64,000 nucleotides of DNA. Origin: Ligula intestinalis. Lineage: Eukaryota > Platyhelminthes > Cestoda > Diphyllobothriidea > Diphyllobothriidae. The notes under the pieces were generated by a model, which saw only the letters and a program-made list of their open reading frames with translations, was not told the origin of the DNA and did not search any database. Both the position numbers and the translations under genes were made by a program. The stretch spans positions 15,094,565-15,158,564 of the forward strand of contig JAYGXS010000008.1 of NCBI GenBank assembly GCA_036362985.1, in the 5' to 3' direction. Positions 1 through 10,599 of the stretch are shown in pieces; the first letter of the stretch is position 1; each line of letters starts with the position of its first letter.

Positions 1-2
1 AC

Positions 3-2273
3 GGAGGACGTCTGGAGGACCTTGAGGAGGAGGAAGGAGGAGACCTGGGCGGTGTTGGCGGTGGCGAACCGTCTATCCATCACAGGGTAGCAGCTGGCGG
101 GAGCAACGGCCTGCAGTCCAGTCTCAGCGTCTGCGTGCACATTGCTCTCCTCGGCTGCGTGCTTTCGGCTGTACATTTGGCCATTGTCTGCACCGGTCTC
201 ACCTCCGTCCTCCCTACAGTTCGCAGCGACGATGACAGCAGTGCCACTAGCGGTACCTTCCTCTCCCCGCTTTGGCAGTTAACCTGCCTGCTCGTCAGTT
301 CCGTCGCCATGGATACCCTCATGTGCGTACGCCTGCATCTCATCTCCTGCTTCCTCTATCACGTCTTCCTCAACTCTCTCCTCTTCTTCTCCTCCTCCTC
401 CGCTGCTGCCGCCAGTCCCTTCACTACCAACTTTGGCACGCTCATCAGCCTGGCAGCGGGCGCACCCGGTGCCAGTGTTGGTTGCCTAAAAGCCGCCGGC
501 CAGCCACCTGGTAGTCCGCGGTCGCGTCAGCAGAGGTTCGCCTGTCTCGCTCTTTCGCACTCCCTGCCCTGGGCACTGGCTGCGGGCTCAGCTCTCTTCA
601 TCGCACTTCGACCTTCGGCGAGCGCTGGAGAGGATCCACCACCACCCTTGCAGACTTCCATTGAGGGCTTCAAGGGATTGCGGTTCTGTTGTTGCAACCT
701 AAATATTTTCTTCACGGGTCTACGCTCTATTTTGCCCTGTGACCCAACTGCCGCCGCGAGCTCTGAAGGGGGAAGCGGGGGAGATCTCTTTATCACTACG
801 GTACTACTTCTCTTTGTTCCGCTTGTCGGCCAGTTACTTTGTTGCCTGCCCTTTGCCTGCTGTTTAAAGACTCCACCGGCACGGCGTCTCAAGTCTACTG
901 CCGGCAGCAGCGGCATTCCGACTATCCAGCGACTCAGGATTCTCACCTCCCTCCTTTTTATACTCAGCACAACTAGTTGTTTGACGGTGGGTATCTATGT
1001 GGTCCTCTTCAATAACGGCCGTAACCCCAGCGCCTGGGCGCGTGAGGTGCCCAGTGTGATTGCTCGTCTAACCATCCTCCACCTGGCTCTGGATCCGTGC
1101 ATTTTGTGTCTCATCTTCCGCCAGTTGCTCACGCAGCCACCACCGCAGACCGTTGTTTGGGCTTCTGCCTCTTCACTGCCAGTCCTGACTGCTGACAGTG
1201 GCGGCATCCAATCAGCTCCCCAACATCTCCTGCAACCAACTGCTGTCCCCGCCGCACAAATGGTTTGTCTAGCTCCACCAGAGGACCAGCAGAGCTGCTA
1301 TCAAAATTCCTCCTCCTCTCCCTGCCTCCAACTGGTCCATCAAGTGGACTGTCCGTATCTGAGTCGGCAAACAAAACGTGACCCTGAATCCTCCTCCCTG
1401 TCTGACTACTACCATAAAGCAGGCCTCCTGATACGACCAACAGCCGAGCGACGCCCCAGTTTCCGCAACAACGTTCCAGGGACCCCGGGGACCGCAGCTG
1501 CAGCTGCCGCAGCGGCCGCGGCCATGGCAGCTGCAGCGGCTGTCAGTGGCGGCGTAACAGCGGATAGCATGGAGATGCATCAGTGTGCGCATCATAGCCA
1601 GAACGCTTCAAATGTAGCTCTGCGTGTTAGTCCCCCATCCCCCGACCCCTCCACCACTGCTACGACCACTTTTCCCAAACTGTGTCAGCACCATCAACAT
1701 CTGCTGCGACAGCATCTAGTACAGCAGCAGCAGCAACAACAACAACGTACAACCACAAGCAGCACCACTAGTGGCAGCAGCCTTCAGCGTGCACGAAAGG
1801 ACGTGGAGGTGGACCTGCCCAGAAATGGCCTTGAAGTGGTGGTTCCCTGCTCCACTGGGGTTCCCATCGGGGTAGCCAGCTTCCCCGGGAGACCGCCACA
1901 GAACAGCGCTGCGACGGCCGCAGTCATGGCAGCGGCCGCGGCTGCCGTCGCTGCCAACTCTCGTGCAGCAGCAGCGGCTGTGGCGGCTGCTGCGGGCGGA
2001 ACAAACCAATTCTCCTCTCCCACAGACTCCACCAGTACCCCACCCTCCACTCTGTTTGCCTTTCCCACACAACTACAACCACCGTCGTCACCGTCATCGC
2101 CGCCGGCACCAGCACATGACGCGTTTACAGCTGCTCCGGTCTATCTGGGCGACCCAGATGACAAGGACACCACAGCCGCAGCCGCCGCCTCGGCTCTCGT
2201 CCACTCCTTCATTAAGCGAACGCCGACAAAGGCAACGGCCAGCGACCAGCTCAGTCCCCCTCGTCAAACCTGA
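3..2273 (+). CDS. Rhodopsin-like seven-transmembrane receptor, 3' part (5' end outside window)
   Basis: The frame is open from base 3 to a TGA at 2271-2273 (756 codons) and has no start inside the window, so the N-terminus lies upstream. The first ATG-like call at 135 is really GTG (Val). About the first 390 residues carry hydrophobic helices in receptor order: an early helix near residues 40-65, one containing QLTC, one containing LPWALAA, a Cys-rich loop (FCCCN), a proline-bearing helix (FVPLVGQLL), one starting at RILTSLLF, and a last one containing LDPCILCLIF, which resembles the NPxxY region of helix 7. The Cys in QLTC and those in FCCCN could form the usual extracellular disulphide. No DRY motif follows helix 3. 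The C-terminal half is low complexity: Ala runs (about residues 495-515 and 635-665), a Gln run near 575, and Ser/Pro/Thr stretches. The family assignment is inference. The ligand is unknown, and an orphan class A receptor is the best reading. Confidence 0.6.
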   Translation, partial: GGRLEDLEEEEGGDLGGVGGGEPSIHHRVAAGGSNGLQSSLSVCVHIALLGCVLSAVHLAIVCTGLTSVLPTVRSDDDSSATSGTFLSPLWQLTCLLVSSVAMDTLMCVRLHLISCFLYHVFLNSLLFFSSSSAAAASPFTTNFGTLISLAAGAPGASVGCLKAAGQPPGSPRSRQQRFACLALSHSLPWALAAGSALFIALRPSASAGEDPPPPLQTSIEGFKGLRFCCCNLNIFFTGLRSILPCDPTAAASSEGGSGGDLFITTVLLLFVPLVGQLLCCLPFACCLKTPPARRLKSTAGSSGIPTIQRLRILTSLLFILSTTSCLTVGIYVVLFNNGRNPSAWAREVPSVIARLTILHLALDPCILCLIFRQLLTQPPPQTVVWASASSLPVLTADSGGIQSAPQHLLQPTAVPAAQMVCLAPPEDQQSCYQNSSSSPCLQLVHQVDCPYLSRQTKRDPESSSLSDYYHKAGLLIRPTAERRPSFRNNVPGTPGTAAAAAAAAAAMAAAAAVSGGVTADSMEMHQCAHHSQNASNVALRVSPPSPDPSTTATTTFPKLCQHHQHLLRQHLVQQQQQQQQRTTTSSTTSGSSLQRARKDVEVDLPRNGLEVVVPCSTGVPIGVASFPGRPPQNSAATAAVMAAAAAAVAANSRAAAAAVAAAAGGTNQFSSPTDSTSTPPSTLFAFPTQLQPPSSPSSPPAPAHDAFTAAPVYLGDPDDKDTTAAAAASALVHSFIKRTPTKATASDQLSPPRQT

Positions 2274-2304
2274 AACATCCCCCCTTCCTCCCCAACACCA
2301 ATCA

Positions 2305-2545
2305 CCTCGGGTTATGTGTGCGCGAATGTGGTTTTCTCTCACACTACTGTTTTTATTTTCTATTTACACTCAATGTGTCTCCTCTGAGAGTAGCAACGCC
2401 TCCACCACTGCCACTACTGAAGTCGTATAAAGGCATGTTTTCCGATAACCTCCTTTTGCGCGTGGTTGTATATAGGAGGGAGTAAGAGTTTTGATCTGGG
2501 TAGGATTTATTTTCGTATCAGGTATTTGCTTCCGAGCTGGAGATA
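2305..2545 (+). repeat. Receptor 3' flank, copy 1 of a diverged direct duplication
   Basis: This stretch downstream of the receptor stop recurs at 3338-3570. Shared blocks in the same order include GTTATGTGTG, TTTTTATTTTCTATTTAC, GAGTAGCAAC, GGCATGTTTTCC or GGCCTGTTTTCC, and CTGGGTAGGATTT or CTGGGTGGGATTT. It probably holds 3' UTR of the receptor gene. No clear AATAAA signal was seen close to the stop. Confidence 0.6.
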
Positions 2546-3139
2546 TAATCATAGTTGTAGCTTCCTTTGGCAGATTCCTTGTGTGAAGATGATATAAAAA
2601 GGCCCCATCCACAGTTCTTTGCACAGATTACGGCTGGACGAACAAGTCCAGAGACACTGCATTATTGAATGCGCTCCACGAAATGGGAGAGCCTAAGGCC
2701 AGTCGGTAGGTTCTTAGGAATTTGATTTCACATGTCGAGATTTCCCATTTGCAGTTGGCATGATGATTTTCGCAACCAAAACCAAGTCTGACTTAGTATT
2801 GAAGATGAAAATAACGCAGCAGAAGAGATCCCCTGTTGAGCAAGAAGCTTTAGTGGCCAGAGCGACCTGTGAGCCGAGATTGTGCATTCGTTCTGTTGGG
2901 AGTGGAGGGGGAGGTAGGACGCGGGTGCGTCGTGCTCCTAGGTATCCCATTTTTTGGAGGGGGAGGGTTGCAGGTATCGAGAAAGAGGGTTTTTAAATCT
3001 TCAATGCGACTTTTGGATACGGTCACTGGCCTTGTGAGTGCAACAAGCTCTCAAAAGGTACGTGTTGGTTACGAGTTAAGCAAGCTCTGGCAAAATCAGA
3101 AAAGTTCAAAGTCCCATAGGTGGAGACACGATCATTGAT
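2546..3139. other. Spacer without a recognisable gene
   Basis: Only short, unrelated open frames occur here. I see no motif, repeat or element end that I can name. Confidence 0.5.
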
Positions 3140-3275
3140 ACAAGAGCCGACTTTTCACATCCCTTTGGAGTTGTGTTTACACCCGAACGGGAGGCAACCA
3201 TAAGGCGCCGGATCATGAGGCTAAAAATCCATTGCCAAGACAAAATGCACCCAGAGGAAGGGGTGTTCATCGGTA
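3140..3275 (+). mobile_element. Penelope-like element scrap (linker before GIY-YIG)
   Basis: The translated sequence contains EATIRRRIMRLK, matching EATIRRRVMRPK at 14285-14325 in the long PLE of this window. That stretch lies between the reverse transcriptase and the GIY-YIG nuclease. Frames are broken, and only about 130 bp can be matched. The scrap sits between the two copies of the duplicated receptor flank. Confidence 0.6.
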
Positions 3276-3337
3276 GAGGTTTACTATGTGCCTGAAGTTT
3301 CGGGCAAGAGTTTCGCCTACCCCTCTCCGCCACCAGT

Positions 3338-3570
3338 GAACCGAGTTATGTGTGTGAACGGTTTTCCTACCTTTCATGCATTACAATTTTTATTTTCTAT
3401 TTACGCAATGCGTCTTTCGAGTAGCAACACCCCTCCAGCCACCAAGGAGGTCGGATATAGGCCTGTTTTCCCATCAAGTCTGCATGTGTGTTTTTATGCA
3501 GGAAGAAGGAGGATTTTTACGCTGGGTGGGATTTGTTCCCGAAAGGAAGGATGAGTGGACCTTTTACCCG
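3338..3570 (+). repeat. Receptor 3' flank, copy 2 of the direct duplication
   Basis: This is a diverged second copy of 2305-2545, about 1.03 kb downstream in the same orientation. Many substitutions and small indels separate the copies, so the duplication is old. Confidence 0.6.
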
Positions 3571-4050
3571 GGAGAGGGGAGTGCGGGGCAGGGGAAGTCA
3601 TGCGGTTGTTTTATAATATCTTTTAGCTGGAAATGCCTGCAACAGGGAAGTGCGTTTTACGGAGGATACCTGGTGCGCAGTTATCTACTGCGTTTATGCT
3701 TCCGTTTCGCAATCCAGGCCCATTCAGTTAGCCCATTACACGCCAACTAATGTAGGAGTAGGTCCACCACCCCGTCCTTCCCTCCCTGACATGTGTTTGT
3801 GCGCCCAACAAGCGGACTCACTAGCCCTATGTTACGCAGGTCATGCCGATCTAATGCACCCCGGCCTTTTGATCTTGTTAGCTGCTACGGTGATGAATAG
3901 CCGTTGCCAGGGAGGTAGCTGAACCAGACAGATTATCCTGGGCGAACCCCACATCCTGGTGTTTTCTGAAGATAAATTTGTAGCCTGCATCATAAAGAGG
4001 TGATTTTTTGCGCAAAGAAGTGGCCCAGTTCTGACCTTACTGTAGGAATA
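3571..4050. other. Spacer without a recognisable gene
   Basis: Short open frames only. No known domain or element terminus was recognised. Confidence 0.5.
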
Positions 4051-4054
4051 ATCC

Positions 4055-5440
4055 AACTATTAGTAATAATAGTAGTACTAGCAGCAGCTCTAACAGCAAG
4101 GATAGATTAAAAACCGTTTTGTTGCTACGAAGTCATTAGGTCCATCCGCTTAAATAAAGGCCTAAACTCTATGATTTCATGATGATAACTGATAATAGAA
4201 AATAAGGTTTCATAGGCATGGATATGTAGATTGAATGACATTATGGGAAAAGGGTCACTTGAGTAGCAGTGATGCCAGTAGTGGACGTCGCTGTATTATT
4301 AGTATCGGCAGAAGTAGTAGAATTGGCAATCGTATAAGATGCGGGGGAAGTAGTATTAAGATTAGGAGCAGCAATATTATAATTAAGAGTACTTATGGTA
4401 GTATAACTCGCGTTAGCCGCATATGAAGTACCAGTAATTATAGTAGTAGTACTAGTAACAACCAAAAGTATAAGTATTCATAATAGTAGAAGTAGCATTA
4501 GTTATCATATTACCCGTATGGGAAGTAGCCGTAGTTATAATCGAACCGCTAAGAGCAACATCAGCAGTGGCATCAGTAGTAATAGTTAGAGTAATCACAT
4601 AAGCCTTATGATAAGTAACCGTAGCAACAACAAGGGTATCAGCAATGCTGGTAACACTAGTAGTAGTAGTAGTAATAGCAGTAGTTGTAGTTGTAGTAAT
4701 AGCAATAGTTTAAACAAGTGGAGATGGGCTGAGAACCATTTTTTCCACTTCTACTTAACTAAGCCCATCTACTTAAATAGAGGTCCACAGCTGACGAGTT
4801 CTTGATTGTAATTGATAATAGGAGACTAAGTACTTTAGGCGGGGGTAAGAGTGAAATTTTGAGACCAAGGTCATTTGAGCAGTAGAAATAGTAATAGCGG
4901 AGGTTGTAGTAATGGTAGGAGTATTAAGCACGTTAGCCGTTTGAAAAGTACTAGTAGTAATGGTAGTTGTAGTAGTAGCAGTATTAATCGCGCTATCCGT
5001 ATGATAAGTAATAGCATTAAGAGAAGCAGAGGAAATAGTACGAGTAGAAGGAATATTATTATTTGTTGTTACAATAGAATTGTGTTAGCCCTATGAGCAG
5101 TACAACAGTAATCGCAGTGATAGAAGTGGCAATATTACTCGTATTAAAAAAGTAGTGGGGGCAATAATCATGAGAAGTACAGTGATAATAGTACTTGTAG
5201 CAGTAAAAGTAACAGCGGGAAAAATACTAGAAGTAATTGTGCTAATAGCAGTACTCATCTCGTTAGCCGTACAATAAGTACTAGTAATTGGAGTAGTAGC
5301 AACAGTAATAAAAACAGCATCGGCAATATTAATAGTATAAGTGGCAGCAGTAATCACGTAAGCCTTATGAGTAGTAGACGTAGTAAGAGAAGCAGTGGTA
5401 ATAATAATGGTAGTAATGGAAATAATATTAGTAGTGCTAT
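4055..5440. repeat. Degenerate trinucleotide (AGT/AAT) simple-sequence tract
   Basis: About 1.4 kb is dominated by AGT, AAT and AGC triplets, broken by short unique islands, for example at 4100-4230 and 4720-4870. Ser/Asn-rich or Thr/Ile-rich translations from both strands are artefacts of the repeat. The tract resembles an old, expanded and decayed microsatellite. A phrase of the type CGTTAGCCGTA recurs near 4410, 4930 and 5260, so the tract may include higher-order duplication. Confidence 0.75.
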
Positions 5441-5699
5441 GGGTGGAGATAGGGAGATTGTGACATTTCGGGCCCAGGGTTACTTAGGCATGAGTAAGAA
5501 GTAGCAAATAGCTATCGTTCGTGGTGGACGCCATGCCCATGCGATCTTTATCTGTGCGATGGCACACTTCAAGTAGCAATGCGTCTTTGATGAATTTTAG
5601 CTTCAACAACAAAGGATTTGTTCACGCTAAACTTGTTCTTCATAGTGTCCCAATAAAATAACATTAGAAGCATAGTTTACCCGGAGAGAACTTGAAAAA

Positions 5700-5890
5700 G
5701 GTAATGCAAAATTTTAAGGGATCCATAAAATGTTCATGATTGCTCGTCAGTTGCATCCACTCAGTGCGTTAAAGGTTCATGAACGAGGAAATTACGAAAT
5801 TGAGTTTGTACAGAAATGTCATAGGTCATAACAAGAACGAGCACTCATGACATTTTATGGATCCATTAACATTTTGAATTACTATTTTCA
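5700..5890. repeat. Inverted repeat, possible MITE or foldback
   Basis: The left arm around 5702-5752 carries GGATCCATAAAATGTTCATG. It pairs with a right arm around 5832-5885, whose reverse complement reads GGATCCATAAAATGTCATGA. The similarity extends outward through TAATGCAAAATTTTAA and TAATTCAAAATGTTAA. About 80 bp separate the arms. No transposase lies between them. A non-autonomous DNA transposon is one explanation. Confidence 0.6.
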
Positions 5891-7799
5891 AAATAACATT
5901 ACTCAAATGCAAGTGCTGAAGAAAATGAGTGGCGTTATGCGATCGGGCGGACAAGCTCTTTCATCAAGATAGCGCATCTGCCCATTTAGCCTGCAAGATT
6001 AAACAGTTATTTTTTATGAAAACCAGCTTAACAACGGTCTCTCACCCTCCACCCCTTGCTTCTTCTTATCCTGAAGAATGAAGGAAAACCTAAAAAGGAA
6101 TTTTTTTCAGAAATTAGAAGTGGAAAGAGTAAACTGTTGGAGCCGCTGAACAACCTTAATTCAGAATATTTTGAGAGGGGATTCATGTTTTGATAGGGAT
6201 TCACAGTGGGGCCGCTCACTGGCAAAATACCCTAGCCCAACTGTCTTCCAAAATTCGTAGTAAGAGGGTTAATGCGTGAATAATGCGTGGTTAATGCGTG
6301 CGGTAAGTGCGCAATAAGAAAGAAACTAAAGTTGTTTGTACTTGTTTTACTGAACTAAAGATGTAGGTGCGCAGGTTGCGGAAAGGATAAAAATGGCCAA
6401 AAAATTACAGCAGCAAGTCCTATTGGTTAGCAAACGAAGCCTATAGACCAAGAAAACTATTTGAGCAACGCTTATGACCACTCGATGGCCCCACTACGAA
6501 TAACTGCTGATGTTTTGAAAATTTCGTCTTGAATGAATAATTTTCGTTGATAGGCACCTCCTCGTAAAACTGTCGAGATGGCTGGTCTTGCGGGTTACTT
6601 CCCTTCGTCCTAAGGTGTTTTGCTCGCTATGCTCAACTAACTAATCCCCCTCCCTTTGAGTCAAGCGTGATAAACACAGAAAAGTAGTTTGCGCTAGCTT
6701 TTTTAAAATATATTTCATTACAATTTGATCGTATTTGGTTGGAACTTGATCTTCGTCTTTGCTTGGTAATGCATCCAAAAGGGAGGAGCAATACTCTTTA
6801 AACTGTGATTTGCCATGCACACAGTGTCATCAGAAATATTCTACTACGACTTTCCCTACAGTCAGATCTAAAAGATCATCTGCGACTGCACTAGGCACTT
6901 AACTATTTTTTGTGCCATTTAAGTGGGGGAGGTTGCAAGATAGTTTTGTTCAGTATCTAACTGACTACGGCGAGTCAAATTCAATGAGCTCACTTCAGAA
7001 ATTCACTTGTTGAGTCCGCTCCAGTGTGCGAGCATATTTGCCGATTAGATAGGAAAATGTTTATTGACCTTGTGGAATACGATGTGGTCCAGCCAGACAA
7101 TAGACGAGAGAACGGATCCCAACATGTATAAGCTTGTGGAATAGGATAAGGCGTGAAAGGCCATAGTGTCAGGGAGAATTTACTAAGGTAGGAACAAGCG
7201 TAGTATGCAAGCAAGAAGAAAGTGACTTACAGACGAGTGCAGGCCAGCCATGAATGAGCCGGAGTGCAGAGAGTCTGCAACCAAACAGTGAGTCATCGGC
7301 TCTGGAAGTGACTGAGCGTAAACATCTCACTCGCATCTCGAGCACTGGTCTCACCTTGAGAATTTATTGGCTAGTGAGGCTAGACCGCCTTGATAAAGCC
7401 AAACAGGAGTGACCTTGAACGGAGGCCATGACTATGGTGTCTTGCGGACGAGTGGTGTTCACACCAGACATGACCTAGTCCGCACGGCGTCCGAGGAAAG
7501 TATGACTAACAAAGGGGGTCGCTACAACCTACAATCGAATGCCATACGCGGACTGAGGTGATTTGCCCACCAAAATCATGGTTAGATCCCTCGTGCCTCT
7601 GAGAATAAGAGTTGCCCAAAGGCGTAGCTCCTCAAGCGGGCAAAATGCAATGCAGTCAAAAGACACTGCCTCGAAGAGGATAAATCGGCCGGTGTCTGCT
7701 GACTTCAGTGCAGTTGTGCGATTTGCAACGATGTTGGAAAAACCGGGTGACAGCTCCAAACGCGAATGCATGATCACGGTCTGCCTGAAAGGAGGCTGG
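5891..7799. other. Spacer without a recognisable gene
   Basis: No domain was recognised on either strand. A small tandem of AATGCGTG lies near 6270-6302. The stretch 7530-7800 has a longish frame on both strands but no motif I can name. It may belong to an unknown repeat adjoining the next PLE scrap. Confidence 0.45.
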
Positions 7800-7970
7800 A
7801 CCCAAAGTCGGAGGTAGCAACCCATGCTGCAGAGATGAGGCACGTTTTCAACTTCGACGCCGCTGAAATTCTGAGCCTTGGTGACGATCACACATCAATG
7901 CAGATTAAAGAAATCTGGATATCAACGGGCGGTTCGGTGAACCGTCAGCTAAAGTTGCCTACGCCCTAGG
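7800..7970 (+). mobile_element. Penelope-like element C-terminal scrap
   Basis: The frame contains HAAEMRHVFNFDAAEILSLG. It matches the conserved end of the GIY-YIG module seen at 14475-14540 (H-x-FKFDEAEILTRGDN). The weaker continuation through an EIWIS-type segment to LPTP has the order expected at a PLE C-terminus. The catalytic part of the nuclease is absent. Confidence 0.65.
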
Positions 7971-9023
7971 TTGCATTAAGAACTTTCCTGTCAAGGAACA
8001 GTCATGGTGTGGAACATTCGCGGCCGCCAAGCCGCTTTACGGCCCACGTGCATGTGCGTGTAACAAGACAGGGCGAGACGGGGACCGACGTGACATAACA
8101 GATGACCAACACACGCACAGGCGAAATAAACGCTAGCGTCACGCTGATAGACAAGAACAACGAAGAGAGCAATACAAGCGAGAACAAGATATGAGGCAGG
8201 GATTAGCCGATCACGCACACGGAAAAAGGCGAGATCAAAACACGAACTAGGAGCCAGAGTATTCATCCTCTAAAGCTGGATAGGTAAGAAAACTACCCAA
8301 AGCCTCCGATGCAAAATAAACCTCTCCCGGTGAACGCTCTTCCTTCTCATTTTAAGTGGATTTAAAACTAAAAAAGCATATAAAAAGACTGCTAATTAAT
8401 CTAGTAATGCGATCTTTTTTAAAAAGCCTCAATTTCCGAAAACGCAAAAAATCATTCTAATTGTGAAAAATAAATGCAAACGGTAGTGTCAGGTAAATCC
8501 TCGTAAACGTTACCATTTTGTACACAAACTAAACTAACATTTCTTTCGTCACAGTTTGCTTATAGATACTTCTACTATTTGGTTCCAATCAGTTTCAAGT
8601 CATCCGTTAAAGTCCGCTGAATATTTCACGATGTACGCGTTGTCTAGCCTTTTTCTATCAAATCAAAAAATTTAAAACACAATGTATCCAAAAGCATTTA
8701 CCGAAAAAGAGCGTTTTTGTAGACAAATGCTTATGAAGATGGCCGCTCGGGTTATAGTTGTGCACTCAACCGAACATGAAAACTCACAGCCGAGGAAAAC
8801 GAAAGCACACAACAAAAACGGAAATAAAAATGCCTAAAAGCAAATAAAAAACTGTATTTATCACGTAACCTAAGCACTTCATTTAGATATTCAGCTGACG
8901 GATACCTGTGCAAGTTGGCTTCTTTCAGGGTAACGTCCAAGCACTTATTGGGAATTATGAACAGCTTTTCATTTTCCTGCGAAGTGCTTATACACTTACG
9001 GCGGGAAATGAAAGGACTTACTT
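7971..9023. other. Spacer without a recognisable gene
   Basis: AT-rich in its second half. No gene, tRNA or element end was recognised. Confidence 0.5.
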
Positions 9024-9299
9024 TGTGTCGTAGCCGACCAGTTAGCGAAAGAAGGCAAATAACGGTTATCGATCGCGAGAAGTTTAGTAAAGTCAACAGC
9101 TTTTCAACTCCAGCCTATTTATGAGGCTTTGGCCTTTCGGGAAGACTCCTGGCCTATGGCGTGTGACGGCTGTTCACGTCTGCACGCTGATCGGTAGTTT
9201 CAGATGCTGTCAGCAGTCGCCTGGGGCGCACGCTGTGAGTGCTCGTTAGCGCATGCTGTTTGTCTACGTGCAGGACTAAGTTTGCGTGCGCGTCTTGCA
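9024..9299 (-). repeat. Gypsy B LTR, downstream copy
   Basis: It shares AAGAAGGCAAA or CGAAGGCAAA, CCTGGCCTATGGCGTGTGAC and GCGCGTCTTGC-type blocks in order with 15440-15840. It holds about two units of a roughly 48-bp minisatellite, against four in the other copy. Boundaries are approximate. Confidence 0.7.
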
Positions 9300-9439
9300 T
9301 TTTATTAAACAGCTTTTGGCAAGTGAACTTCATATTTTTTTCTCCTCGGGTCACCGATGAGTCTGCGTCTCGGCTGCTTCGTGTACCGTTTCCTTCTCCT
9401 CGTTGCCGTTCCTACGTCAAAGAATGCGCCTCTCGACTT

Positions 9440-10290
9440 TCATTCAATGCCCTCAATCCACGGTTTCTCGTCGGGTTTGTAATTCACAGCAAACACCTCT
9501 TCTCCCTCCCGAAAGTGATGTTTTGGTGAGTTGGAAACTCGAACCTCCAGGTTTGAGATATTGTAATCGTTCATCGGGTCGTCGGCCCAAAAAGCGCTCG
9601 GTTGGTGTTTGGCCACCAATATCACTTTTCGGAGTTGTTTTATAGGCGCGAGGGAATGTATTGGGATAGTCTATTTTCGCACCTGCGTCCCACATCTTTC
9701 CCAAAGCTCGCTTGAAGGTATAAACAAGATGTTCTGCTTGGTCGTTCGATTGGGAATAAAATGGTGGTTAAGTCAGATGCCGGATTCCCCATTTCTGACA
9801 GAATTGCCGGAACAGTGATGGTGTAAATTGGGTGCCGTTATCCATCAAAATTTCTGTGGGGATTCCGTATCTGGATATGAGTCCTTCCCCCTTTTTGCCG
9901 TGATCTCTGTGGTAGCTGCCGCGACACCGAAAACGTCCAGCTATTTTGACCGTGCATTCACTACTACTAGAAATATTCGATTGAAAAATGGTCCAGCGAA
10001 GTTTATATGGACTCTAATCCACGGTCTCGTCACCTCCGGCCATAGCACGGGTGGTAACTTTGGGGGATTCTTAGCCCTAATACCACATGGACCACAAGTT
10101 CGGACTAAATATTCCACATCATCATAATCAATTCCTGGCCAATATACGTACCTCTGGCTCAATTGCTTCTTATGGGCCATACCTTGGTGTCCGGCGTTGA
10201 GTTCACGTAGAACTTGTTGTTTATCTCTAGCTGAGATCACCACTATACCACCATGCATGATGCATTCTTCTGTTATGTAAAACTGCTCCA
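9440..10290 (-). pseudogene. Gypsy B integrase remnant
   Basis: The high-coordinate part (9960-10290) is an open zinc-binding module. It holds GHQGM followed by the linker RYVYWPG and a C-GPC pair, fitting the HHCC domain of retroviral-type integrases. It continues into TRPWIRVHINFAGPF, the start of the catalytic core. The core's second aspartate region is visible near 9825-9860 as GIPTEILMDNGTQFT, in another frame. The core is broken by several frameshifts. The enzyme would join element DNA to host DNA if intact, but this copy cannot make it. Confidence 0.75.
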
Positions 10291-10599
10291 TCCGGTTTCA
10301 GAATGGCTTTATGGCTGGGTGTATCTTGTCTTTGTTGTGCCAATCATTATGGATAAACTCCTTTATTAGGCGTAATAGCGGGTCAGCTGTGGTGGTTTCC
10401 CTGATGTGTTCGGCCGTGAGAGGCAGGTTCCAAATGACACCCCTAGATTCGTCATCATCTTGTATCAGATTGCTTGTGACCACAACAACTACCTTATGGC
10501 TGTCGCCTCCATTCAGTCGTGATAAAGCAGCCGAAGCTCTGAGAGTACACCTACTGGATTGTGTAACTTATAACTCAAGAGGATACTGCTCCATAACTG

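Noticed and set aside
135..2273. Receptor reading frame beginning at 135
   Set aside because: The codon at 135 is GTG and the frame is open upstream to base 3, so this is not a translation start in a eukaryotic gene.
1963..2430. His/Arg/Gln-rich frame overlapping the receptor end
   Set aside because: It is a shadow frame of the low-complexity receptor tail, with no supporting motif.
4235..5357. Ser/Asn-rich and Thr/Ile-rich small proteins on both strands
   Set aside because: They arise from AGT/AAT triplet repeats.
7529..7891. 120-codon minus-strand frame
   Set aside because: It overlaps a plus-strand PLE fragment and carries no motif I recognise. Possibly an unknown repeat, but not supportable as a gene.
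9440..9625. Plus-strand frames over 9239-9645 as genes
   Set aside because: They lie over the minus-strand gypsy integrase and LTR region and show no motifs of their own.
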